From positions 1 to 5,714 of the forward strand of contig CAIQND010000527.1 in NCBI GenBank assembly GCA_903873045.1: DNA of 5,714 nt, written 5' to 3'. Position 1 is the first letter of the stretch. Every line of letters starts with the position of its first letter. Positions 1-5,571 of the stretch are shown piece by piece. Source of the DNA: an uncultured Methylococcaceae bacterium. GTDB taxonomy: Bacteria; Pseudomonadota; Gammaproteobacteria; Methylococcales; Methylomonadaceae. Under the pieces are notes generated by a model. That model did no database searches. It was not told the DNA's origin and worked only from the letters and a program-made list of their open reading frames with translations. The position numbers and the translations under genes are program-made.

Positions 1-263
1 CATTTTTTTAGATATAAAAAATAGCGTTTATGACATAAAGTCATTGCTAGGAGATTGTTTTTTTATAAAAACTCCTGAAAACACTACATGTAGTGTTTTC
101 AAACCTTACGAACCACTAGAAAAAATGAGCGAACGGTGAGTCACTAGGTCTAGTTTTAATCATTTTTATCTTGGCTGTGGTGCGGAATGTCGGCTCTAAC
201 AATATTTGTCTTAAATAATAGATAGATAATGTCATAATCACTCTTTTTTAGAGCTTAACAGGA
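1..263. other. Non-coding AT-rich leader region with inverted repeats
   Basis: No credible open reading frame is seen on either strand. The stretch holds overlapping small inverted repeats around 22-49, a perfect 26-nt palindrome at 76-101, and an ACTAG/CTAGT inverted repeat at 143-154. AT-rich sequence at 206-238 (TTGTCT at 206-211, GATAAT at 225-230, CATAAT at 233-238) could contain the promoter of the gene that starts at 276. None of the spacings is ideal, so no promoter is called. A CAT at 1-3 could be a minus-strand start codon, but it has no Shine-Dalgarno sequence and cannot be followed past the window edge. Confidence 0.6.
76..101. repeat. Perfect 26-nt palindrome
   Basis: The two 13-nt arms (TGAAAACACTACA and TGTAGTGTTTTCA) are exact reverse complements with no spacer, centred on CATG. 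No T-run follows on the plus strand. On the minus strand a TTTTT run begins four bases after the arm, so a weak leftward terminator is possible, though no leftward gene lies directly to its right. An operator for a dimeric regulator or a REP-like unit are the other options. It lies about 175 bp upstream of the DUF457 gene. Confidence 0.75.
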
Positions 264-275
264 TTGTTATTTTAC

Positions 276-971
276 ATGGCCAATTTTAACACCCATTTAT
301 CCATCGCTATAACTGCCAGCATGGGTGCGGCACTCATTGCAGTTAATGTCCATTTGATTGCCACTACCGATATGGTTTGGCTTATTTTTTTAGGGACTTT
401 GGGCGGATTATTACCAGATATTGATGCGAGCAATTCAAGGCCGGTCAAATTGTTGTTTACGGTGATTGGCTTAATGGGTGTAGCCGGTGCGCTACAAATC
501 TTTAAAGACGATTATGCCCCTTACCCTTTACTAGGGATTGTGGCGGGTACTTACCTGTTTATTCGCTATATCGTATTTGCACTATTTAACCAGCTAACCG
601 TCCATCGCGGTGTATTCCATTCGGTTTTGGCGGCGGTGTTTTTTGCGTTGTTAATGACTTGTATCAGCTATCATTTTTTGTACTGTAATATTTTACACGC
701 CTGGCTAAACGGACTTTTTATTGCATTGGGTTTTATCGTGCATTTACTGTTGGATGAACTTTATAGCGTTGATTTATCCAATGCCAGAATGAAAAAATCG
801 TTTGGCACCGCTTTAAAATTATTTAGCCACAGCAATATAAGCGCCTCGGCATTAATGACCCTTTTAACCCTACTGCTTTACTGGGCTGCACCTTCACCGA
901 TGCCCTTGGTTAAAGTCTGGAAAGGGGCGCAATGGAATAATTATTTATCAACGGTAAGATATTTAAAATAA
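276..971 (+). CDS. YdjM/DUF457-family membrane-bound putative metal-dependent hydrolase
   Basis: The 231-residue protein has the pattern of the YdjM (LexA-regulated inner-membrane putative hydrolase, DUF457, PF04307) family. Signature residues visible are H7 near the N-terminus, GGLLPDID at 43-50, HRGVFH at 110-115 and HLLLDEL at 156-162. These are the conserved His and Asp positions thought to bind a metal. Family members usually have a Thr before the second His of HRGxTHS; here it is Phe114. Hydrophobic stretches around 10-28, 33-48, 58-76, 83-106, 113-136, 142-160 and 189-206 suggest about six or seven membrane segments. Family knowledge does not fix a substrate. An in-frame TTG lies at 264, but the ATG at 276 is preferred because AGGA at 260-263 would touch the TTG and lies 12 nt before the ATG. 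It is a lone plus-strand gene followed by decayed insertion-sequence DNA. It appears intact. Confidence 0.85.
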   Translation: MANFNTHLSIAITASMGAALIAVNVHLIATTDMVWLIFLGTLGGLLPDIDASNSRPVKLLFTVIGLMGVAGALQIFKDDYAPYPLLGIVAGTYLFIRYIVFALFNQLTVHRGVFHSVLAAVFFALLMTCISYHFLYCNILHAWLNGLFIALGFIVHLLLDELYSVDLSNARMKKSFGTALKLFSHSNISASALMTLLTLLLYWAAPSPMPLVKVWKGAQWNNYLSTVRYLK

Positions 972-1042
972 TGTCCATTTATCCTAAAGCTTCGGTTAAT
1001 CTACAAAAAAACGAAATACATTAACAATACCTTCGCCAAAAG
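972..1042. other. Short intergenic spacer before insertion-sequence remnant
   Basis: Seventy-one bases lie between the DUF457 stop codon and the stop codon of the leftward transposase remnant. No hairpin followed by a T-run is visible, so no terminator is called. One end of the old insertion sequence should lie here, but no clear terminal inverted repeat could be matched to sequence on the other side. Confidence 0.5.
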
Positions 1043-1136
1043 TTAGGCCGCCCTGGCGTGAATTCTGCCGATTTCTGCGGCCTCGAAAATTCGGTTGTCG
1101 ATTAAAAACTGTTCAGCATTTATGCCAAGTGAGTTA

Positions 1137-1236
1137 TAGAGTGGCTTAGAAGTAAAGCAACATAAAGCGCCCTCTCCCTCCGGGAGAGGGCTGGGGTGAG
1201 GGTGGTCGAATGTCGCTTTACTTCTACATGGCTCTA
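1137..1236. mobile_element. 100-bp MITE-like element with TA target duplication
   Basis: Terminal inverted repeats are at 1137-1162 and 1211-1236. They match at 20 of 26 positions: TAGAG, then five mismatches, then TAGAAGTAAAGC, one mismatch and ACA. The element is flanked by TA at 1135-1136 and 1237-1238. Removing the element and one TA (102 bp) restores a continuous transposase reading frame (RIINSLGI), which supports a real insertion at a TA target, as in Tc1/mariner/IS630-type transposition. The core has a GC-rich hairpin. It has no coding capacity for a transposase, so it would need one supplied in trans. Confidence 0.75.
1169..1191. repeat. GC-rich hairpin core of the MITE
   Basis: Two exact 10-nt arms, GCCCTCTCCC and GGGAGAGGGC, flank a TCC loop and are followed by TGGGGTGAGGG. 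Sequence of this CCCTCTCCC/GGGAGAGGG type is a familiar dispersed repeat in many proteobacterial genomes; when translated it gives HPSPLPEGEG, as it does here on the minus strand. It would form a very stable hairpin in RNA or single-stranded DNA. Confidence 0.8.
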
Positions 1237-1522
1237 TAATAATCCGGCGCGTATATTTTCTGGCTCTGAACACCGTTTTCAAATCCAGCATACTTTCAAT
1301 GTTCATGTCCTGTAGCTGTCGCAACAACAGCCTCGAAAAAGTCACCATAAATAGAGAGAAGTTAGCCGCATTACTGACCTGTGTTTCGTTAACGTTCATA
1401 AAATCTTCCAATCCCCACTATTGTTTGGCATCTCGAAAATTGAATTCAATCTGAAAACGTAACTGACAATAATCAATGAGTTTGTCATAAGCTAATTGGG
1501 TGCTGATTCTAAATAATGTCAA

Positions 1523-1804
1523 TTATGCGTAGACTTGGGAGCCAAATTGATCAATCTTATTCCAAAACTGAGCCATTTGCGCTGTAAAATAACGCCTTTA
1601 TTAATTTATTTTTAATAAATTATCTTATCATTCTAACATATTGTAATTATTAGCTTTAATTCTGTGGTGGAAATTTGTAAAAAACGAATTTCATCAAAAT
1701 ATACCCCCTCAAACCCTGATTCTACCGTTGAAAATTGGGGTGAACGAATTTTACGGGGCGCTACAGATTAGAAATATCAAGGCTTACCGAGCTGTGCAAA
1801 TGGC
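1523..1804. other. Degenerate AT-rich stretch between transposase remnants
   Basis: No intact gene is seen in these 282 bases. A 9-bp inverted repeat with a TTT loop lies at 1602-1622 (TAATTTATT/AATAAATTA). The minus-strand frame that continues from the transposase remnant encodes MAQFWNKIDQFGSQVYA (1576-1526) before a TAA, which could be decayed coding sequence. A 9-bp motif (ACGAATTTT or ACGAATTTC) occurs near 1684 and 1744. The stretch is best explained as insertion-sequence debris. Confidence 0.5.
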
Positions 1805-1972
1805 TCACATTACTTTTGCAAAAAAATGAAGGGTGCCAAGAAAGGTTCGGGATACTTGGTATTGTTTGGCTAATGCCGTTCTTGCCTCATAAATATCCTG
1901 GCAAGCCAACGCTTGTACAATAAGATTTATACGGGTTTGAGTATCGAGATCGGCGCGGCGGATAAATTTAAT
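1805..1972 (-). pseudogene. Transposase N-terminal helix-turn-helix fragment, start codon lost
   Basis: The minus-strand translation from 1972 begins IKFIRRADLDTQTRINLIV, continues QALACQDIYEARTALAKQYQ, then VSRTFL, and changes to unrelated sequence before TGA at 1805-1807. ARTALAKQYQVSRTFL looks like a helix-turn-helix of the kind found at the N-terminus of some transposases. AGGAG at 1979-1983 sits six bases before an ATT codon at 1970-1972, exactly where an ATG would be expected, so the start codon has probably mutated from ATG to ATT. Only about 45 residues look genuine; the rest of the gene is deleted or replaced. It could be the front end of the transposase whose tail lies at 1043-1522, or a different element. 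The sequence alone does not decide this. Confidence 0.6.
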
Positions 1973-2044
1973 GGTCTTCTCCTTATGTGTGAGTTTTCTG
2001 AGTGGATATCACAACACTTGAGATATTTTTTTCACACTGTAAAC

Positions 2045-2073
2045 TGGAAAATGAAGGGTACCTAACTTATAAT
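2045..2073 (+). promoter_or_regulatory. Sigma-70-type promoter for the 60-residue membrane protein
   Basis: A perfect TATAAT -10 box lies at 2068-2073, with TGGAAA (four of six matches to TTGACA) at 2045-2050 and an ideal 17-bp spacer. Transcription would start near 2080, giving a leader of about 65 nt before the ATG at 2145. Confidence 0.5.
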
Positions 2074-2144
2074 TATTGTTTACAATCACACACTCAGATG
2101 AATTTAATCGTTCTGATGTCACCTCATACAACCAGGATTTTATT

Positions 2145-2327
2145 ATGAACCATTACGAGAATAGCAAAAAGCCAAGGCGCGTTGCTTCAGTTACTTATCT
2201 TTTAATTATGGCAGTGATTCTTGTCGGGACTTATTTGTCGAATCAAAAAAAAGAATTGGCAAAAAAAGAGTCACCCCAAGTTATAGAAACTCCGGCTGTT
2301 TTTTCTGACACAACCGTTCAGAATTAA
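2145..2327 (+). CDS. Small single-pass membrane protein of unknown function (60 aa)
   Basis: The ATG at 2145 has a well-placed AGGA at 2134-2137, seven bases upstream. The open frame extends further 5' to a TTG at 2076, but that codon has no ribosome binding site and lies at the predicted transcription start. The protein starts MNHYENSKKPRRVAS, has one hydrophobic segment (about residues 17-32, TYLLIMAVILVGTYLS), then NQKKELAKKE and a Pro/Thr/Val-rich tail. The basic KKPRR before the segment predicts the N-terminus in the cytoplasm and the 28-residue tail in the periplasm. There is no lipobox and no recognised domain. It has its own promoter, stands alone, and converges on the SulP gene across 40 bp. 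Small proteins like this can be subunits or regulators of larger membrane complexes, but nothing here identifies a partner. Confidence 0.65.
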   Translation: MNHYENSKKPRRVASVTYLLIMAVILVGTYLSNQKKELAKKESPQVIETPAVFSDTTVQN

Positions 2328-2367
2328 GTAAGCCGGTTGAAATTGCCTAAACTATTATTTAAATAAC
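2328..2367. other. Convergent intergenic spacer with a 12-nt palindrome
   Basis: Forty bases separate the stop codons of the small membrane protein (+) and the SulP gene (-). A 12-nt palindrome, TTATTTAAATAA, lies at 2355-2366. GTAAG at 2328-2332 can pair with CTTAC at 2367-2371. Both are AT-rich and weak, so a bidirectional terminator is possible but not convincing. Confidence 0.35.
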
Positions 2368-4095
2368 TTACGCCAGTTCTTTTATCGCATCTTCGGTATG
2401 AAAAAATACTTTGCCTGGCTCGAGTTGTTTAATAAAGTTGGTTTTTTTAAGTTTATCAAGTACGGGGCCTTTTGCATCAGACAGATGCATTGTCAACCCT
2501 GAGGCTTGCAAGGCATGGTTTAAGTTTTCCAACGCCTCCAAAGCCGTAGCATCGACATCACTGACCGAGGTAAAAATCAGGATGATATGTTTAATGTTGG
2601 CTTGGTGCTTTAGTTCAGCGGTAATAAAATTTTCAATAAAATTAACATTGGCAAAGGTGATACTTTCATCAATGCGCAATAATAAAAGATGTTCCCACGT
2701 TTCTACCTGATGGCGTTTGATATTACGGTAATGACCGGTTTCGGGAATGCGCCCAATAACGGCTATGTGCGGCTGACTGGTCTTGCGCAGGTAACTGATA
2801 AATGTAAGAATAATACCTAAACTAATGCCTTCTTCAATACCCAATACCAAAACACCCAGCAAGGTTACGATTTCGGCGATGCCATCACCCCGATCATAAT
2901 GCCAAGTGTGAACAATACTATCCAGCCGTACCAGCGGTATAATGGCGACCAAAATAATCGCTGCTAACGCGGCTTTGGGGATATTTTCAAACCACGGGCT
3001 AAAAAAGATCACCGCTAAAGCCAAAATGCCTGCCGCAATCAGCATCGCCATTTGGGTACGGGCACCGGCAGAAAAATTGACCATAGTTCGGCTAAAGCCA
3101 CCGGCCACCGGCATACCACCGGAAATAGCGGTCGCCAGATTAGCCACACCCAAGGCAATTAATTCCTGATTAGGTACAATTTTTTCGCCTCTCAGGTTAG
3201 CAGTCACTTTGGCAATGGCGACACTTTCGACATAAGCAATTAAGGCAATAAAAGCCGCGCCAGGCAGTAACAAGCGCCATTTTTGGAGATCAATAAAATC
3301 CAGGCTTAGCGCAGGAAAACCGGCCGGTACGACACCGACAACCGCGACTTTGTTGTGCAGGGTTAAGCCAAAATAACCAACGGCAAGCGTAGCCAAAAGC
3401 ACCGTTAACAAAGGCCCGCATTTACTAATGGCAGTCACCAGTGCTAGTTTTAACCCTGCTTTTTTGAGCAACGATGTCAGCGGTTTTCCAAAAGCTATCA
3501 ACATTACCAAGGCGGCCACACCAATGATCACCGTGCTCGAATTATAACCCGACAAATAATCCCGGTAACAAGCGCCATCAAAACCACATGAGGGGCTTTT
3601 TAAACCCGCCAGTTGCGGTAATTGACTACCTATAATCAACAGGGAGGCACCGCTGGTAAAGCCGGTCAACACGGGATGACTGATAAAATTAACCAAGCCA
3701 CCCATACGTAATAAAGCCATCAGCAACATGATGATCCCACTTTCTGCTGACAATATCAACGCGCTTTGCACCAGATTACCCAAGGCACTGATCTCGGGTG
3801 TATTTAAGGCACTGGCAATCATAATGGCGGCAATGGAAACCGGCCCTACGGATAAGGTTCGACTGGTGCCAAACAAAGCATATAATACCGGCGGTAAAAT
3901 ACTGGCGTAAAGCCCGAGTTGCGGCGGTAAACCTGCCAATATCGCGTAGGCAATCCCTTGAGGAACCAGCAAAATAGCGGTAATGATACCGGCGAACAGA
4001 TCACTGTTAAAATCCTGACGGGTATAGGTTTTTAACCAACCGGCAATAGGAAAAAAGTCGGTTAATCGCGACAGCTTACGTTGTAAATCAGTCAT
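2368..4095 (-). CDS. sulP: SulP-family anion transporter with C-terminal STAS domain
   Basis: The 575-residue inner-membrane protein is a full-length SulP (SLC26-like) transporter. The membrane domain covers about residues 30-435. It shows DLFAGIITA at 32-40, PQGIAYA at 45-51, GLYASILPP at 61-69, SVGPVS at 82-87, GFTSG at 145-149, ESVAIAK at 290-296 and GGFSRTMVN at 332-340. Glu290 falls where proton-coupled SulP members keep a Glu in the eighth segment, so H+ symport is plausible (inference). The STAS domain is about residues 450-575. Its usual phosphosite region reads SDVDATALEAL (512-522), with Thr517 where Ser is more common. There is no fused carbonic anhydrase. The family carries sulfate, bicarbonate, dicarboxylates and other anions, so the substrate is open. 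The SQR gene upstream favours a sulfur oxyanion only weakly. The frame extends to a GTG at 4221, but the ATG at 4095 is preferred because family similarity begins there; its ribosome site is poor (AGAG about 11 nt upstream). Confidence 0.88.
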   Translation of the reverse strand: MTDLQRKLSRLTDFFPIAGWLKTYTRQDFNSDLFAGIITAILLVPQGIAYAILAGLPPQLGLYASILPPVLYALFGTSRTLSVGPVSIAAIMIASALNTPEISALGNLVQSALILSAESGIIMLLMALLRMGGLVNFISHPVLTGFTSGASLLIIGSQLPQLAGLKSPSCGFDGACYRDYLSGYNSSTVIIGVAALVMLIAFGKPLTSLLKKAGLKLALVTAISKCGPLLTVLLATLAVGYFGLTLHNKVAVVGVVPAGFPALSLDFIDLQKWRLLLPGAAFIALIAYVESVAIAKVTANLRGEKIVPNQELIALGVANLATAISGGMPVAGGFSRTMVNFSAGARTQMAMLIAAGILALAVIFFSPWFENIPKAALAAIILVAIIPLVRLDSIVHTWHYDRGDGIAEIVTLLGVLVLGIEEGISLGIILTFISYLRKTSQPHIAVIGRIPETGHYRNIKRHQVETWEHLLLLRIDESITFANVNFIENFITAELKHQANIKHIILIFTSVSDVDATALEALENLNHALQASGLTMHLSDAKGPVLDKLKKTNFIKQLEPGKVFFHTEDAIKELA

Positions 4096-4217
4096 TGTGG
4101 TTGTTACTCTTGTCTCAGACTGTGGTGAGGAATGATTGGGAATACGTGAACCCTTCGCCTGCTGAAGCGTGAGAACCCGATAAAGATAAAACGCCAAAGT
4201 CAAACTGATGTAGTTAT

Positions 4218-4226
4218 TCACCTCCT
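4218..4226 (-). promoter_or_regulatory. Perfect Shine-Dalgarno sequence without a well-spaced start codon
   Basis: The minus strand reads AGGAGGTGA, fully complementary to the usual 3' end of 16S rRNA. The only start-like codon near it is the GTG inside the motif itself (4221-4219), which has no spacing. The next in-frame TTG (4203-4201) is 18 nt past GGAGG. It therefore does not clearly serve either SulP start. Confidence 0.5.
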
Positions 4227-4229
4227 CTA

Positions 4230-4252
4230 CCCCCTCTTTTTCAAAGAGGGGG
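4230..4252. repeat. Stable hairpin between sqr and sulP
   Basis: CCCCCTCTTT (4230-4239) and AAAGAGGGGG (4243-4252) are exact reverse complements around a 3-nt loop. No T-run follows on either strand, so it is not a standard intrinsic terminator. CCCCCTCTTT/AAAGAGGGGG units are a common dispersed repeat type in bacteria. In the sulP transcript the hairpin would end three bases before the AGGAGGTGA sequence and could stabilise the RNA or affect ribosome access. Confidence 0.7.
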
Positions 4253-4259
4253 CTGACTG

Positions 4260-4265
4260 ATTATA
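4260..4265 (-). promoter_or_regulatory. Possible -10 box of a sulP promoter
   Basis: The minus strand reads TATAAT at 4265-4260. The hexamer 17 bp further upstream (TACATG, 4288-4283) is a poor -35 match, so the promoter would be weak or need an activator. Transcription from it would begin near 4253, at the base of the following hairpin. Confidence 0.3.
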
Positions 4266-4317
4266 AACTGACTCGTCCACACCATGTACCTTTAACCTAG
4301 CTCCTGCTCTACCCTAA

Positions 4318-5571
4318 CTATTCCTCTTTTGTAAAGCGTTTGGCATAAGATTCCAAATGCGGTATATCTATGCGATAGCCTTTAATCATTAAATGCCAGT
4401 ACATCCAAGGAAAACCGATTTTTTTACCGATCCACCAGATAAACAAATTTTTTCTGGGGTCCAACCAGGGAAAAGACGGTGTTACCTTGCCGCCATAAGC
4501 AAATTCAGCCAACATGACCGTGCTCAGCGAGGTTGTTAACGGGCAAGAGCCATAACCATCGTATTTTTCCTCCACGGCTTTACCGTTGATAAGGTGCAAA
4601 ATATTATCAACTAAAATAGGCACCTGTTTCCTGACGGCGGCGGCCGTTTTGGCATTGGGGGTTGATGTCGCATCGCCCAGTCCAAAAATATTGGGATATT
4701 TGTTGTGCTGGAGTGTTTTGTCATGGACATCTACCCAGCCACCGGCATTGGCTAACGGGCTTTTTTTAATAAAATCAGGCGCACTTTGCGGAGGTGTAAC
4801 ATGAATCATATCAAAGGCTTTAATAACTTGCTGCTTGTTGCCTTCGGCATCCGTTATTTCAAACGTAGCGGTTTTAGCCGAGCCATCAATGGCAACCAGA
4901 TTGTGATTAAAATTGGTTTTAATCCCATAACCTGCAACGACTTTACTTAGTGCTTTGGCAAAAAAAGGAACGCCAAAAATGGCCGGGCCCGCATTACAAA
5001 ACTCAATGTTAAATTTATCCAAAATTCCTTTTTTACGAAATCTGTCCGCAGCCAGATACATGATTTTTTGGGGGGCACCGGCACATTTAATCGGCATTGG
5101 CGGTTGTGTAAATAACGCGGTTCCCGACTCACTGTTTTTGATGCATTCCCACGTATATTCTGCTGTTTCTGCCGAATAATTACTGCACACGTTGTTTTTA
5201 CCCAACGTTTCTTTTAAGCCCGTAATTTTATCCCAATCCAACTGTAAGCCGGGACAAACCACCAGGTAATCGTAGCTAATCGTTTCACCCGTGCGTAAAG
5301 TCACGGTATTTTCATCCGGCTGAAAAGTCTCTGCGTAATCCTTAAGCCAAGTCACGGTTGGATGAATTAAATCGGCTTCATTGCGGGTGGTTTGTTTTAA
5401 GGTATAAGCACCGCCACCAATAATGGTAAAGCCGGGTTGGTAATAATGTTTTTCAGAAGGCTCGATAATGGCAATCGTAATAGTGGCGTCTTGACGACGC
5501 ATGTTATTGGCAACAGAAACGCCTGCTGCGCCGCCGCCTACAATCAAAATAGTATGGTGTTGTTGTGTCAT
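4318..5571 (-). CDS. sqr: Sulfide:quinone oxidoreductase, type II (SQOR-like)
   Basis: This 417-residue flavoprotein would oxidise sulfide to sulfane sulfur (persulfide) and pass electrons through FAD to the quinone pool at the inner membrane. The N-terminal dinucleotide fold has VGGGAAG at 11-17. The second FAD motif is FGLGDATSTPNAKT at 296-309. The two redox cysteines expected of type II enzymes are Cys163 in PIKCAGAPQK and Cys343 in YDGYGSCPL; both contexts closely match mitochondrial SQOR. MIHVTPP at 255-261 and GGWVDV at 277-282 are also family-typical. A hydrophobic, aromatic C-terminal stretch (376-399, with FIWWIG and FPWMYWHLM) fits membrane attachment. Length is normal and all key residues are present. 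The ATG at 5571 has AGGAAG at 5582-5577 on the minus strand, five bases away. No persulfide dioxygenase or rhodanese is visible in the window. The SulP gene follows in the same direction. Confidence 0.92.
   Translation of the reverse strand: MTQQHHTILIVGGGAAGVSVANNMRRQDATITIAIIEPSEKHYYQPGFTIIGGGAYTLKQTTRNEADLIHPTVTWLKDYAETFQPDENTVTLRTGETISYDYLVVCPGLQLDWDKITGLKETLGKNNVCSNYSAETAEYTWECIKNSESGTALFTQPPMPIKCAGAPQKIMYLAADRFRKKGILDKFNIEFCNAGPAIFGVPFFAKALSKVVAGYGIKTNFNHNLVAIDGSAKTATFEITDAEGNKQQVIKAFDMIHVTPPQSAPDFIKKSPLANAGGWVDVHDKTLQHNKYPNIFGLGDATSTPNAKTAAAVRKQVPILVDNILHLINGKAVEEKYDGYGSCPLTTSLSTVMLAEFAYGGKVTPSFPWLDPRKNLFIWWIGKKIGFPWMYWHLMIKGYRIDIPHLESYAKRFTKEE

Larger units (their letters stand above)
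1043..1522 (-). pseudogene. IS4-type DDE transposase, C-terminal fragment with nonsense codon and MITE insertion
   Basis: Read on the minus strand from 1522, the translation runs LTLFRISTQLAYDKLIDY, then CQLRFQIEFNFRDAKQ, a stop (TAG at 1418-1420), then WGLEDFMNVNETQVSNAANF. This is the C-terminal catalytic region of a DDE transposase. RFQIE followed by six residues and Lys matches the R-(3)-E-(6)-K part of the IS4 signature, and its Glu is the expected last catalytic acid. The residue at the stop is probably an ancestral Tyr. The frame then continues through FSLFMVTFSRLLLRQLQ to the end (GRIHARAA) at 1043. Within it, 34 codons derived from a MITE-like element at 1137-1236 interrupt RII and NSLGI without changing frame. 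The N-terminal part is missing: upstream of 1522 there is an in-frame TAA (1523-1525) and recognisable homology stops. It cannot encode an active transposase. The exact IS group is not certain. Confidence 0.8.
4096..4317 (-). other. sqr-sulP intergenic leader
   Basis: On the minus strand this 222-bp stretch contains, in transcription order, a TATAAT box, a 10-bp-stem hairpin, a perfect AGGAGGTGA, and 42 open codons in frame with the SulP gene that do not look like SulP sequence (they include RVLTLQQAKGSRIPNHSS). It may be a true 5' leader, or an N-terminal extension if the GTG at 4221 is used. Confidence 0.55.

Noticed and set aside
264..275. TTG start adding four residues to the DUF457 protein
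   Set aside because: The AGGA motif directly abuts the TTG, leaving no spacing, while the ATG at 276 is followed by a family-like N-terminus.
1043..1411. A 122-residue novel protein read as an intact gene
   Set aside because: It is the tail of a transposase whose catalytic part continues upstream past a nonsense codon, and its middle is MITE-derived.
1682..1720. A 12-residue minus-strand peptide frame preceded by GAGGGGG
   Set aside because: It is very short, lies in degenerate insertion-sequence DNA, and has nothing to distinguish it from chance.
2411..2710. Plus-strand open frame inside the SulP gene (also 2942-3169 and 3728-3910)
   Set aside because: These are antisense shadows of a well-supported gene, with no ribosome sites or recognisable protein features.
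4096..4221. GTG start for SulP giving 617 residues
   Set aside because: The perfect Shine-Dalgarno sequence overlaps the GTG itself, the extra 42 residues do not resemble SulP N-termini, and the canonical family start (MTDLQRKLSRL) falls at the ATG at 4095. Kept only as an alternative.
4230..4252. Intrinsic terminator between sqr and sulP
   Set aside because: The stem is strong but no T-run follows on either strand, so standard termination is unlikely.
4586..5179. Open frames at 4586-4804 (+), 4955-5179 (+) and 4947-5132 (-) inside sqr
   Set aside because: They overlap the conserved catalytic core of sqr in other frames and look like shadows.
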